From positions 1,989,001-2,053,000 of the forward strand of contig OX419762.1 in NCBI GenBank assembly GCA_948567375.1: DNA of 64,000 nucleotides. The letters run 5' to 3'. Within the stretch, counting starts at the first letter, position 1; every line of letters begins with the position of its first letter. Below, one piece after another: positions 35,000-47,058 of this stretch. The stretch is from Lunularia cruciata. Its lineage: Eukaryota > Streptophyta > Marchantiopsida > Lunulariales > Lunulariaceae. The notes below the pieces were generated by a model that worked only from the letters and a program-made list of their open reading frames with translations, was not told the DNA's origin and made no database searches. Position numbers and translations under genes: made by a program.

Positions 35000-37040
35000 A
35001 GCTACCTTCCTCTAACTATTACATGAAGAGAAACATGTGGATTAGGCAAATTTGTTTTACCATCAAACCCGTGAATTAATTGAGTAGTTGATGTGGATAA
35101 TGAGTGCAGATAATATGATATCTATCATCTAGTATCTGGAAATTGATAAAGGGGTCTTTCTTCCCATCCATATAGTTTATAAAAGATCATAATTTCAACT
35201 TCCATCTGACCATATGATTGGTATAATCTATATAGTTCCAAATTGTTGATAAATTGCAAATGACCATTTAGCATTAAAATTTTATCTAGCTATTTTATTT
35301 ATGTATTTTATCTAGTTATATATAGAGAAAATAACTCTAGCTCTAGACAGTTTCAACCATGTATAATTACAATTATATTGTACGGTCCAAGTTTAAGTCT
35401 AACATTTCCATCTTCCTTTGCTAACATTAGTAGATCTTCCTTAAAAGACTCAATTGAGTCTTTAAGGAATGTTAGTTAACCATTTAAATAGTAACATTGA
35501 TAGAGTAAGAAAGCCTTACTCTTGTATTCCTGTAGTACAAAAAGATTTTTCTCTTGTTTATACCTCCATTGATAACACTTGCTATTAGAATTTCTTGCAC
35601 CTCTAGAGTGGGGAGGATATCCAATATTACCTCTTTCAACAAAAAAAATTACATTTTGAGTTACCAACCAGTTCTAAAACTATGATTTCATCAACTCCTT
35701 AATGCTCTCATTTTTATTTTATAAGAATGAGTTTGTACCACAATTGACTTATAGTCCTATAATTGTAAATATTTTAATTTTAATCCTTGTGTTCAAATGT
35801 TACATTCTTGGAATCTCATCTAGCTCAAGTGTGCTTGATGTAAAACATTGTAGACCATTTACACTCTAAAAAATTTGTTACATAATCATGGAGAGTATGG
35901 TGAAAGAACTCAAGAATCTTTGCTTTCAAACTCCAACTTACATTCACAAGATTTATTTGATCTTCAAACAACTTAATTATGAAATTTGTGAGGATGTTTG
36001 AAGTTATATTAAATTGCTTCAAGTAATCCTTTATGCCCTTTGAAACCAAATAAGATTTTAATCTGTTAATTCTAGTCCCAATTCCTTGAGAGAAAATCAA
36101 AGATGTACAAATAGTACGTCTCTTAGTTCCATTAGGAAGGTCCTAGATTTACAATGCAACTTCTTGCAAGTGCATAATTATCACCATATATCTTTGCCAA
36201 TCATTAAAAGCAAGTTCACAAACACACTCTTTTGGATATACCTCCTTTTACATCACAGTGCTCCAAATTGTCATATGTAGAGGTTTCTAATGATAGAATA
36301 ATCCATCATTGTATATCCATATCTGATTGTTGGTTAATCCAGAATATACACTTGCTTGATGTGATATAAATCACATTCCTTTCATTCTTATCAGTATTTG
36401 TGTGGTTATATCTTGCCATCAATCTCTAGAATATATATCGTGGTCTACTCTTATTTACTAGTCTATACCAAGTTGAAAGAAGTTAAATTTAACCTTAATA
36501 CATAATTCCTTCCTTATGTATATTCCAAAAAAGTGTCTATTGGCTTTTAGAAAATCCATTCATAAAATACTTTAATAATAGCTTGAAAACTCAATTTCCA
36601 AACTAGCTTCAATATAATCAAATTTTGTAGAGGAAACTAAGTTTGTAGTATTACAAACTCAATTCTTGTAAACTTCTAGACTTTATTTTCTACAGATAAG
36701 ATATTATCCACATGAGTTAGCAATATCTTGGTATTTCTTCCATACTTTATGATCTTGGAAACTCATTTGTGATTCCAACATGCATATAAGCTAAATTTTC
36801 TATAAATATGATGTGCCTACCAGAAAAAATTTAAAATAATTTTTGAAACCTTTTCCTCCACATGCATCTTCACCTCTTGTACTTAAGCTGCAAAAAGCAT
36901 CATTGACACATGAGATTATACATGCTTTGTCTATCCCTTTGTTGATTGATTCAAGGATATGGATTGAGTCATGGAAGTGGTTAACATCTTAGGAAATTTG
37001 TTTTTTAGGGCTATTTGAAATTAGTTTTCCTCATCCATAC
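35000..37040. other. Unassigned retroelement-like sequence
   Basis: Short minus-strand frames (35476-35667, 35825-36100) give no confident domain. The latter vaguely resembles copia gag in composition. Otherwise nothing supportable. Confidence 0.3.
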
Positions 37041-39850
37041 CTATTCCTTGGGTTCTTCGTACACTTCATGATAAGGCTAGATACGCTTCTGCTTACCACT
37101 TGATAGACAAGCATATGATTCCTTTGATGAGTTAGCTTTGTTCTTGTTCCTCTTTCTCCTATAATGGTGTATTTTTTATATTAGAGGAGTGCATGGAGGG
37201 GAAATAAAGGTGATTGCTAGATTTTTCAGATTTTGAGTGGAAGATAGAGCTACCCTATAAGAGAAGTCTATTTGAGCTATATGTTACAAGAGACAAGTTC
37301 AGCTATATGATACTACAAATTACACTCAACTACTATAGTATAGGATATAGGATCAATCACAAGTATAGTAGAGCAATATGAGCCCTACATCCTTTGTTTA
37401 TGGCTAGTCCTAATGGTAAGGCTATCACTTATGTTTATTACATCTTATGTGGTAAGAGAGGGAGTATCATTGGAGGTCTTAGACTATCAGCTTGAGTAGT
37501 CTTTATGTCTTGATAAAAAAATTGCACAGGTGTTGTGCATTACCTTGTGCTGCTCTTCAAGAGGCTTGTTAAGGATGCTATATGAACATCTTAAAGATTG
37601 CTTTCAAGCAACATTCACTCTAGTGGTTTTATTGAGTTGTTTCAAGTGGTGGTGATAGTAGCAAAGGGACAGATTCCTACATGTTTTAGTCAAGAGTTAG
37701 CTACTAGTTGACTTCTTGTGATGGAGAAGTACAAGGAGCATTAGACCAATTGCTATTAGAGAGGTCTTTTGCATCTTGTTAGCTATGCAATTGTCCTTCA
37801 ACATCATTCTCACTTCCAATAGCACATCAGTCCACATTAGTATTTTGGGGTTCCTATACATAGAGATTGTGAGGCTATATCTCTAGGAATTGAGCACTCC
37901 TAAATATCCATCCAAATTGTGTTATTCTACAAGTGAATGTTGAGAATGCTATTAATAGCATCTCATATGTATTCTTCTTTAGGGAGCTTAGGGAGGCTAG
38001 TGGATCCTTGTTGAGTCTTATTCCTTTTTTGCACTCATTTTATGGCTCTCCTTCTCCCTATATTACCAACATGGTTTCTTAGGGGAAGGATTGATTGTCT
38101 TGGAGTCAATTGTCAGTACACGACAAGGGGAGAACCTTTATATGCCATGGCTCACTTTAGAGCTCTCTTATCTACTACTTTGGTAATGTTAGGTTGTGTA
38201 TTTCACTCCTTGGTAGATGATATATACATACCAAGCTTCACCTTGTAGGCTTGAGATTCAAGGTGTCAAAGTGTAGAGCATGGTCAGCTGTAGGTATTCT
38301 TCTTCACCTCAAGCTTCCAAAGGGTGTTATCATATCTATAGGTGGCCTATGTATTCTTGGAATGCCAATAGGATCTAAAGATTTGTCACATGCTTCACAA
38401 CCCTTACACAATTTTTTTTTTATGTGGGTGACCTCATTCTTCTAGAAGATCCACAAGTGGCATTTGGTAAACTCTCCTTTAGTATTACTCGTAGACCAAC
38501 TTATCTACTTTGCATTGTTTCTCCTTTTATGGCCTTTTTTCATTCTAAGAGCTTTTGATAGGAGGATTGTGGATGTTTTTGGTGATATCATTGGACCAAG
38601 GACATTTGAGTATGTGGTAGGGGATTCAGCACACATATAGACATCTCCACCAATCTTGTGTGGAGGAGTAGGCCTACCAACTATGTAAGAGATGGCACTT
38701 CTAGTGTTTTGGAGTAGTTGAGCTCTCTTGGCACCTCTACTTTCCTCATATTTTGTGGTTGTTGATAGGCTAGTCTTGGAGATATATGTGATTGAGATGG
38801 AGGAGGATCCTTTTTTCTCCACATGTTTTTGTAGCAAATGAGAGATAATCTATCTCCATAGGCACAAGAGGGCCTTCCATCATTTACTTTCTTAACTTTT
38901 GATTATACTAAAGGTTTGCAGTCTTCCTTGATGGATCAACACATTCAACATACACTACACTCTGTTTGTTGATTCATCCATTCCTCCTACTACTAGAACA
39001 CATCTTTGCTCTTGCTTTGGCTAAGATCAAAATTCTTGGATCCTAGCTCAACCTGAGTTAGTGCATTCTAACTTGCATCAACTACTTTCTCCTATAGTGA
39101 TGAGGTTCTACCTAGGTTTGGTCCACCCATCTACATCTTCATAACTCACTTGTGAGTGTAATTCTACACTAGATGAAATAGCAATCCATCTTACACAATA
39201 TACTTTTTAAGGACATAGATTACCTACCCATGATGCTATTAGGAATATAGTGTTTTCCATGGCATGAGAGTGTAGGTACCTTGCTTGGAAGGAGGGTTGA
39301 TATGCTTTATAGATTACATAACTTAAGGCAAATTTATACTTGGTCCAAGATGATCAAGTGATAGTAGTGGATATTGTGGCTATATACCTTATGCATGACA
39401 TAGTTTTAGAGGGAATGATAACTCATCTTCTTGGATGGGCAGCAAGCATAGCAACAACAAGCAAGGTCGTCAAGTATAGGATTATGTAGGAGGTCATCTC
39501 TTTGCAGCCTTGGAGTTATAAAGAGCAATGGATGCGGTGTTTAACACATTTGTCAAGGAGTGCATGAGAGGATATCATTTTAGACATTAGGGGGTACCAC
39601 TCTTACTCTCATACTTTATATCATATTGCAGACAATGTGTGCCCATTACTCTACCAAGAGTACTGGCTGGTGCGCTCTATAGAAGAGAAATCATACTAGG
39701 TGATGCTTCTTCAAATGCTTTAGTAATTTGTAGACCATATGACTTGCATAGCTTTGATGAAATTTGGTGTTGTGGGGCAAATTTTTTTATATGGATACTA
39801 ATGGAGCTTAGCCCCATTTTATCTCCTATGTGTTTTCCTTGTATGGCTTG
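37041..39850 (+). pseudogene. Degenerate reverse transcriptase, non-LTR-like family
   Basis: Broken plus-strand frames show RT palm blocks in order: SIRPIAIREVF near 37740, ILQVNVENAINS near 37925, RELREASGSLLSLIPF near 37980, RGEPLYAMAHFRAL near 38130 (the QGDPL block) and CVFHSLVDDIYIP near 38200 (the catalytic xxDD). KCRAWSAVGILLHL and GLCILGMPIGS follow. A later stretch (HLLGWAASIATT near 39430) may be its C-terminal part. The pattern matches an RT family I recall as abundant in early-diverging plants and charophytes and lacking LTRs. There are many stops; not functional. Left and right ends are approximate. Confidence 0.6.
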
Positions 39851-40122
39851 ATGGTGTGTCTTCCCATCCTTCTTGTTATCTTACATGGTGGCATTTCTTG
39901 CCTTGCTTTGCTTGTGTTCTCTAAATTTCACCCTATATATTTGGAGTCTATGTAGAATAACCTTTGAAGCTCTTCAAGTAATATTCCAAGTTGACCAAAT
40001 ATAGAAAAAATTTGTCTATAACTAGTCTAAATAGGATATGGGAAGACAAAAGGAAAAAGAAAAGTATATTATTCATCCTTGAAGTGTCCTAGTCTAATGA
40101 ACCTTGAAGTATCCTAGTATAG

Positions 40123-40266
40123 AATAGATCTGTTTGCTATCTTTCATCCAACCCCTAGGTTCTTCATATGAATAGATCTGTTTGTTATCTTTCATCCAAC
40201 TCCTAGGTTCTTCACATGAATAGATCTGTTCGCTATCTTTCATCCAACCCCTAGGTTCTTCACATG
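40123..40266. repeat. 48-bp tandem repeat, three copies
   Basis: Units start at 40123, 40171 and 40219 with 'aatagatctgtt' and end with 'aggttcttca(t/c)atg'. Only two or three substitutions separate the units. Confidence 0.92.
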
Positions 40267-41094
40267 AAAGCCCTATTCAATATCTTATTCTTTTCATGGT
40301 TAGATTTAACTTCTTCTCCAAGAGATGAATATACTTCTTATACATCCATACCCCAAAAGTATGCATGGAATTACAGTAGCATCATATCAAATATCAAATA
40401 TATAGATTTTAAACTATAATGCTATTGACTATGCGATTATGCCAAAATCATGAGCTTTTGTTTCCTTTGTGTGACATTGTCACAAACTAACAAGCTTAAA
40501 GCTTCTTTCTCAACTTTTTTTATGACTTTTATTCTATGGTTCTTTTTGTTCGATGGAGAATAACGATATTGTTAACAATTTTGAGGATATTCTACAACAC
40601 CTCCATGCTCGAGTCCAAGTGTAGGTATGTAGGTCTCTTTTTTTATTACAACATCTACATTTGGCAAATTTATCAATACTTGGTGCATTGTGCAAGTTAA
40701 TCTACAATCGAAAGCAGCAGCATCTCCCTCAACTTTAAGCATTTAGGAAAGAGATATATTTTTTCAACAAACTCGTACGGATAAGCTTTGACATCGATGC
40801 CCTAACAAATAACTTTTGGAGATCTAACAAATAATCTTGGAGATCTTTTGTGAGAGGTTCCATAAAGCTCTCGAGAAACCCAAGGTTTTGTTTGTATTCA
40901 TAAGTTTACACATTTAACACTTTTCCTTCTAGTGTCCATGGTTGTAGATAGAAATGAATCTCATGAACCATGAAAGCTAAGTTTCTCATATCACCCTACA
41001 TAATGTATATAATGACCTAAAGAACCATGAGAATCAAGAATCTTTCATAAATAGAACATAAAATCTCAATTTCCAATATTTAATTTTAAATAGT

Positions 41095-41500
41095 TCCAAC
41101 TGGTTCGGAAACTAAGTTTGGAAATATAAATAGTTTAGTTTACAAGTAGAAACTCAAATTCCAACGTAGATAATAATTGAACTGAATTGAATACTAAATT
41201 CGTGAGAGTACATCAATTTAATCTCCAAAAATATACAAATTGGAAACTCAATTCCAACATAGAGGATAATCAAATTAAATTGAATCCTAAATGTACTAGA
41301 GTATATATCAGTTCAAACTAAAAAAACATACAAATAGTTGGACTAGATTAAAGGAAGTTCACTAAAGTCCATCAATTAAAAATCCAAACAGATACAAAAT
41401 AGTTGGACTAGATTAAGCTAAATTCACTAGAGTATATCAATTCAAACTCCAAAAACATACAAGTAGTTGGAATAGATTGAATACTACAGTTGATGGTACT
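41095..41500. repeat. Degenerate tandem repeat tract, about 64-bp period
   Basis: Successive units share 'agttggactagatta', 'ttcactagagtatatcaatt' and 'ccaaaaacatacaa' with indels; the clearest pair is about 41336-41400 and 41401-41464. AT-rich and non-coding. Confidence 0.7.
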
Positions 41501-42380
41501 TACACTAATAAATTATTTGTGTTGCATAAGTCTAGGTCACGCAATTTCCGCAAATGAGATCGAGAGCAAATGAAACGGAATAGTCCCCTTGTCATAACTT
41601 TGGGGTTCTGGAGCTCCTTGCATTCTCCGAACAAAATAGAGATCTCCAAACTTTGAGTTTGAATTCTAAACCCATGAGAATTCCATCTCTCTGTGCATAT
41701 CTTAGGTGCTGTTTGGCAGATTTCTCATATCGACACTATTCTATTGGGCTTAGCATCATTTTCCCTATTTTTTCTCAGGCTGGGTCTTCCTGTCTTCGGT
41801 CGCCCTTTTCTTCTTCTCTGTGTGAGTGAGCAATTCTTTATGCAACTGTTACAACTGGTGAGAGTGCGAGCAGTGGAGCTGCGGACAGAGGCTGCTGTGT
41901 CGTTCAGGCACACCCTACATTCGACAAGATAAAATTCCTTCCTCCTCGATATAATGACTACCGCTGATTGGAAGTTTAAATTGCTTGGCACTATCTGTAA
42001 GGGTGATCAAGTTGACCACCTCCTGATATTTGCCACACTGTTTATTTGTCAAGTTAATATCATATTGGATATCGTATGCTTACAAGGTGAGTAATATCGA
42101 GGAAAACAATGTGTCGACTAATCTGTCTTCGTCTCAGAGAATGAAAACGAAGCATTTTTCCAGAGACGGAATCCAACATTGCAGCTCACAACTTTAACTG
42201 CTTGAACATCGAATAAATTTTCTCACAAAAAAGCCATTTGGGTGGGACGCAAATTAGTTAATCCTTAAGCAAAAGTTCTCTAATTACAAATGGCAAACTG
42301 GGCAAAGCGCCGGAATCTATCCTATATCGAGAGTCCGCAGCACCTGGACGATATCAGAGAGATAAACGACGCCATATCGA

Positions 42381-43349
42381 CTACCAGAATCGCCATGGGT
42401 CCTTATACGGCGGGACATACTCTTCAGTGGGAGGCAGTAGCTGAAATGATGAAATCGCTTGGTTGAAAGCTGCAGACATCTTCTCCCAATTGGTATCCAA
42501 AGTAGAAGCATTCAAGGAATACAGATACCCATCCCTCTCGGCCGTGACAGCTACAGAATGCCGAAATACATCTAAACCCTTCTGTGTAACAGTAGGCGAC
42601 TTCTGTACCAAATACTCATAATACCAGTACCGCATGCCACCTTTCTCCTCAGTGTGCGTATTCAATATCGAAATCTCTGCAACTCTTTGCCCTGTTGTCA
42701 TCCGCGCGGTGGATTTATCCGCAAGGACTGATCTAGCCACATCCTTCGCCTCCCAGTCCTTAGTTTCATTCGACTTCAACACCATAAAATTCGGCGGGCC
42801 AACTGAAACAGAAACAACAACATTGTTCTTAAAATCGATACGCTCGGAAACAATTCGTTGTCTTGCGTCGGGTGCAAGCGGCGCGGCAGATGAGTATCGT
42901 TCCGGCTTCCGGGATTCCACCCATTTAATTGGCGTAGTCCCTTTCTTCTTCAAAGCGGTGGGGTAAACATACGAATATGCATTCAGTTCATCCACCTGCA
43001 CCGCCGTGGTGATTGGCTCGGCCTGTGCCATCTCCGTGGCTTCCACAGCTTTCGCATCCCCAACAACACCAGAATCACTAACTGAAAAGATGGCCGCTAA
43101 CCCTAGCAAAATCGCTTCCCGTCGTTGAACCCCAAATCCATTCCAAGACGTCGACGATTCCTCTCCACCGCTCGACGAGTTACGGCAGCAAGCCACAAGA
43201 GAAACATTTTTCCGCGCAAAAAATTTGCCGGAGGTCCGCCCTCGCAGCTTCACTTCCGCTCCCCTCACTTCAGAGAGCCGAAGGCTGTCACTCGAAATCG
43301 AAGATGCGGTGCGAGAACAGGAGCAGCAGTGGCATACCGTCGTCGCCAT
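42381..43349 (-). CDS. PPD5: PsbP domain-containing protein 5 (PPD5)-like, thylakoid lumen
   Basis: A single-exon frame of 322 residues. Residues 1-70 are Ser/Arg/Ala-rich with few acids, as in a chloroplast transit peptide. A twin-arginine pair (QRREAILLGLAAIFS, RR at 76-77) before a hydrophobic stretch and an Ala-x-Ala-like site near 108-110 indicates Tat-dependent transport into the thylakoid lumen. Residues about 120-322 are the PsbP fold. They share the distinctive WVESRKPERYSSAAPL, YWYYEYLV, AERDGYLY and C-terminal PPYKDPWRFW blocks with angiosperm PPD5. PPD proteins are lumenal PsbP relatives with regulatory or assembly roles around photosystems; in Arabidopsis PPD5 has been linked to NDH activity and hormone phenotypes. 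Angiosperm orthologues as I recall them have introns; this one has none. Frames on the opposite strand are shadows. Confidence 0.93.
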   Translation of the reverse strand: MATTVCHCCSCSRTASSISSDSLRLSEVRGAEVKLRGRTSGKFFARKNVSLVACCRNSSSGGEESSTSWNGFGVQRREAILLGLAAIFSVSDSGVVGDAKAVEATEMAQAEPITTAVQVDELNAYSYVYPTALKKKGTTPIKWVESRKPERYSSAAPLAPDARQRIVSERIDFKNNVVVSVSVGPPNFMVLKSNETKDWEAKDVARSVLADKSTARMTTGQRVAEISILNTHTEEKGGMRYWYYEYLVQKSPTVTQKGLDVFRHSVAVTAERDGYLYSLNASTLDTNWEKMSAAFNQAISSFQLLPPTEEYVPPYKDPWRFW

Positions 43350-44976
43350 AACTGCTTCTGTTCTCGCTCAACTCCGCTACGCTCAGCTCAGCTAGACCCG
43401 GACGTACTAGTCCTGCTGTTACGAGACCATGAACGAGAGAAGAGAAGTCTGGAATCCAACAGAAGCTGTGATCCTTCACCAACTAATCAGTGCCCAGGAT
43501 AAGTGTCTGCATATCGCATCGTGCATTCTGTGGAGCCCTGCTAAACCTTTGCTGTCATAAACCTTGAGTCGAAGTCACCACTTCCACTTGGACGCCGCTG
43601 CTCTTGTCACCACGTTATGTGGCGGAGGACGGGGGTCGTGCACTTTTCACTGAGGATCATCGACATGTACTCTACACTGAAATGACGCTCGAAACTGCAT
43701 GTCGAAGCAAGTTTAGAAGGGACCACGAAGGCACATAATTTGGAAATCAATACGGGATTCATTCGAGATCCATTAACAAACGGAATGGAGTGCAAAGTGA
43801 CTTCGAGTGTGGTAGAACAGAGTTATACTTAACGGACCCCAACATTTTGCACCGGTAGTTTACTTGGAAATATGGGTATTAGTGGTTCTTCGTTTGGTAT
43901 ATAGATTAGGACATGAGAGGTGTTTAATTTTATTACCACCTATTTGTTTAGCATATAGATTAGAACACGAGGGGAGGGGTGTTTGTTTTTATTACCACCT
44001 ATCATGGTATGCGTCTATGTTAACGAGACACCTTTCCAATTCGTTCATGATTTATTGCTATGACTTGTATGTCCAACACTCTCCCTTTGTGTATTTGTAT
44101 TTCTAGATTATAGTAATTTGTATTTCTAGATTATAGTAAAATTCATCTGAAGCTCAATGAGCGTATGTAAACTCATAGTCTTTCTAGCATTTTCACTTAC
44201 CTACTTTTACATGATAGAGCTAGGATCCTTTCTTGTGACGGGAAGCGCACCAGATCTTGACTTCACACTTACCCTTTCATTGAGTACTTTAGGTTTATGT
44301 CACAAGAGTTCACCATGGCACTTTAGCTTCAGCTAGGTCTACCACATCCAACACTCTTGGAGTACCAAACTAGTGCCGGCGCAATTCTACATCTAACACA
44401 CAGAGCATCTATATTCTATGATGTCCTTAGGAGAAGAGCCTACTAGAGTCCACGACGCTATTAAAGATGCGGCGGCACAAATCCTACTATCTACTCACTC
44501 ATAGATTCATTTTCACGTTGTGTCTTCTCATCAAGCTTGGTAAAACTTAGTTTGTTACCTTGGTAGTTTTCAAAAACTTAGATTGGTTTTAAACACTCAA
44601 ATCCTTCTTTCTTTGTTTTTCAAAGTTTAAGGAAGAGTGAGTGCATGAAAGGTCCTCCATATTTTCATAATCTCATTCAAGATATTGTTTATGCAAACTA
44701 TATAATTATTCAATAAATGAGAAACAGTTGGAAACAGTTTGTTAATTGACACAAAGAAAAGCCAGGGGAGGAAAAAACTTAACCAACCCCATATTTGGCA
44801 CCTCCACATATAACTTCTAACTTCCCAAGGTGGCAAAAAGAGATGGCCAACAAGCCCAATAAAATGCACCGGCAGAAAGAGGTGCACAAAACAGTGCAAC
44901 TAGTGAATAGCTGAATATGTGGATGATCTATTACTGTTGGGGAACAATGGATCTATGAATGGAGTGAAAGATTTTT
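43350..44976. other. PPD5 upstream region and unassigned spacer
   Basis: 43350-43600 should contain the PPD5 leader and promoter; no TATA box was convincingly placed. 43850-44960 is AT-rich, with a direct repeat of 'ttgtatttctagattatagtaa' at about 44096 and 44119, and no recognisable coding sequence. Confidence 0.45.
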
Positions 44977-45855
44977 GTGCTTTGTTTTTTAGATGAATAT
45001 CCTTGGTCTTGTAAAACTTGTTTGGGGAATCAAAGTGGGCAAAGACAGAGAAGCAGCTGGATCAATCAACCAAAATATGTGAGATCCATACTAGCTAAGT
45101 ATCTGATGATAGAGGCAAATCATGTCTCTACACCTCTTGATCTAGGGTGGAAGCATAGTAGAATCATAGATGGGGAGGTGAATCATTGTGACAAAACGTT
45201 GTATCAAAGTGCTCTTGGTTCTCTAATGTTTATCATGGTTTGTACAAGACCAGATATATGCTATGTAGTGGGAGCACTAGCTAGATATACTAGTAACCTT
45301 GCACAAGCACATTGGAAAGGTATAAAGAGAGTATTCAAGATGCATTCTTGGAGTACAGAAAGCAAGGGAACATATTTGCTTCTATTCTTGAATCATATAT
45401 AGGTGCCAGTTGGGAGATGACATAGAATAATAGCATATCAACTAGTGGATATGTAATCATGCTTAGTGGTGGAGCAATCAGCTGGCGTAGTAAACAACAA
45501 ACATTTGTTGCATTGTCTACTACCGAGGCAGAATTTATGGCTACCTCAAATGCTACTCGAGAAGTCACCTAGAACAAGAGACTTCTTAAGGAGCTGGTTT
45601 TTGAGCAAGAAAGTCCTACCACATTGTACGATGACAAAACATGAAGTATACCACTCAGCAAAATCCTGTAGATCATCCAAGGACTAAGCACATTGAGATT
45701 AGAAGAAAATTTGTAGAGGAGAAAGAAAAGGAGAATGTTGTGAAGTTAGTTTACTATCCTACACAAGAGATGATAGCTAATGTGTTTACAAAAGCACTAC
45801 CTAAAGATAAACGCATAAAATGTGTTGTAGAAATGGAAATTATCCTAAGTGGGAG
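44977..45855 (+). pseudogene. Copia RT C-terminus and RNase H fragment
   Basis: The frame at 44977-45402 contains YVRSILAKYLMIEANHVSTPL, the typical post-RT block, then LYQSALGSLMFIMVCTRPDI and VVGALARYTSNLAQAHWKGIKRVF. Broken frames to 45850 give TSGYVIMLSGGAISWRSKQQ, the FVALSTTEAEFMA RNase H block, and a MIANVFTKALPKDK end. The upstream three quarters of the element is missing. It is followed by a PPT-like 'aagtgggag' and an LTR. Confidence 0.88.
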
Positions 45856-46072
45856 TGTTAATTTAGTTAGTCTCTAGTTTAGTGATTTCTCTAGATTTTT
45901 AGGGCTTTGTTAGTTTCCTCTAGAACTCTACTAGATACCTGATTAGGGTAAAGTGGGAGCACTGCCCGAATTAGGGTTGAACAAAACAACCGTCTAGGGC
46001 TTGCTTGAGTGTATATATGAATGTTCTCTCCACTAGTTTAGGTCAATTCTCCTACAAGAGTCATTCTCAACA
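45856..46072 (+). mobile_element. Copia 3' LTR of the truncated element
   Basis: Starts TGTTAATTTAGTTAG right after a GTGGGAG tract and can end at TCTCAACA (TG...CA). TATA-like 'gtgtatatatgaatg' near 46010. There is no partner LTR in the window, so the 3' boundary is provisional. Confidence 0.65.
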
Positions 46073-47058
46073 ACTTGTTTTAGGTGTGTTATATGCTACT
46101 TAACTTTGGGGTGTCTTTCATATTGCATGAATGAAATGTTGTTTACTCTCTCTGAACGTTATAAAAGAGTGTGAGTTGAGTATTGTTGTATACAATCAAG
46201 AGTGTCTACTCTGGTGAGATTGGGAAAACTGAGTGTTATGAGATTTAATACATCCCATGTCAGAATGATTGAGATAAGACCTTCTACTTCAAAGAACACT
46301 AAGAAAGTTTCTCATCATAGTGATAGACAATATATATAAAAATTCAAAAGCCAAGTAGAACTCCGTAACCACATCATTGTACAAGTCTACATATATAAAT
46401 TCAGAAGTCAAATAGAACTCCATAACCACAGCATTGTACAAGCCTACATGAATATATATGGTACATAATGAAACCCAATCATCGTTTTCTTTCCATAGCT
46501 TGGTAGTGGCAAGATGCCCTTTTAATTTCTGTATCAGAATTTTGAGCATATGGATCTCCGATCAACAGCATTACATTTTGACTTATGAGGCTTGACAGTA
46601 TTTCTACCAACCTGGAATCATTCTAGCACGATCCATGGGAAACTGAAGACGTTAATTCGATCCTTGATAGCTTTGCTTTTAAGGTTACAAGAGGTTTAAA
46701 AGTGAATTTCTTTTCCCTCAAGTGCTATGTCATGGAAATCATAAATGCATGGAAGTAATTTAGAACCGCTCCAATTTTACCAGCACTCAAATTTTTCTTT
46801 TGAGCAACAATTTCCTTCTCTTGGCACAGAAAGGATCAACCTCTGCTAATGTCCTAGCGACTTCATACGTTTTGAGTTCCCGGTGAGTGGTAGCAGATAC
46901 CTATTTTCCCCGTAAGGGGTTGCAGTTAAGTGTGAACATTGTCCAATAGTTAACCAGTAATATCTACCATGGAACAGCAGAGCATGTTCTCGTAAAACCT
47001 GCTCTAAGGACTACTCTATATGGCCAACAGCACCAATTTACGGCATCGGGAGAAGAGA
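46073..47058. other. 3' flank of the Vms1-like gene
   Basis: Contains a 57-bp tandem duplication (about 46333-46447: 'aattca(a/g)aag(c/t)ca' at 46341 and 46398) and the probable 3' UTR of the minus-strand gene that ends at 47059. No other gene seen. Confidence 0.5.

Larger units (their letters stand above)
39851..42300. other. Spacer with short tandem repeats; no gene seen
   Basis: Holds the 48-bp tandem repeat (40123-40266), a degenerate repeat tract (41095-41500), and near 41720-41830 a block ('tctcatatcgacactatt' followed by a pyrimidine-rich tract) that recurs at about 55955 and 56068. Small frames show no domain. Confidence 0.45.

Noticed and set aside
42634-43502. Plus-strand frames opposite the PPD5-like gene (110 and 125 codons)
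   Set aside because: They are antisense shadows of a well-conserved GC-rich coding frame and show no domain.
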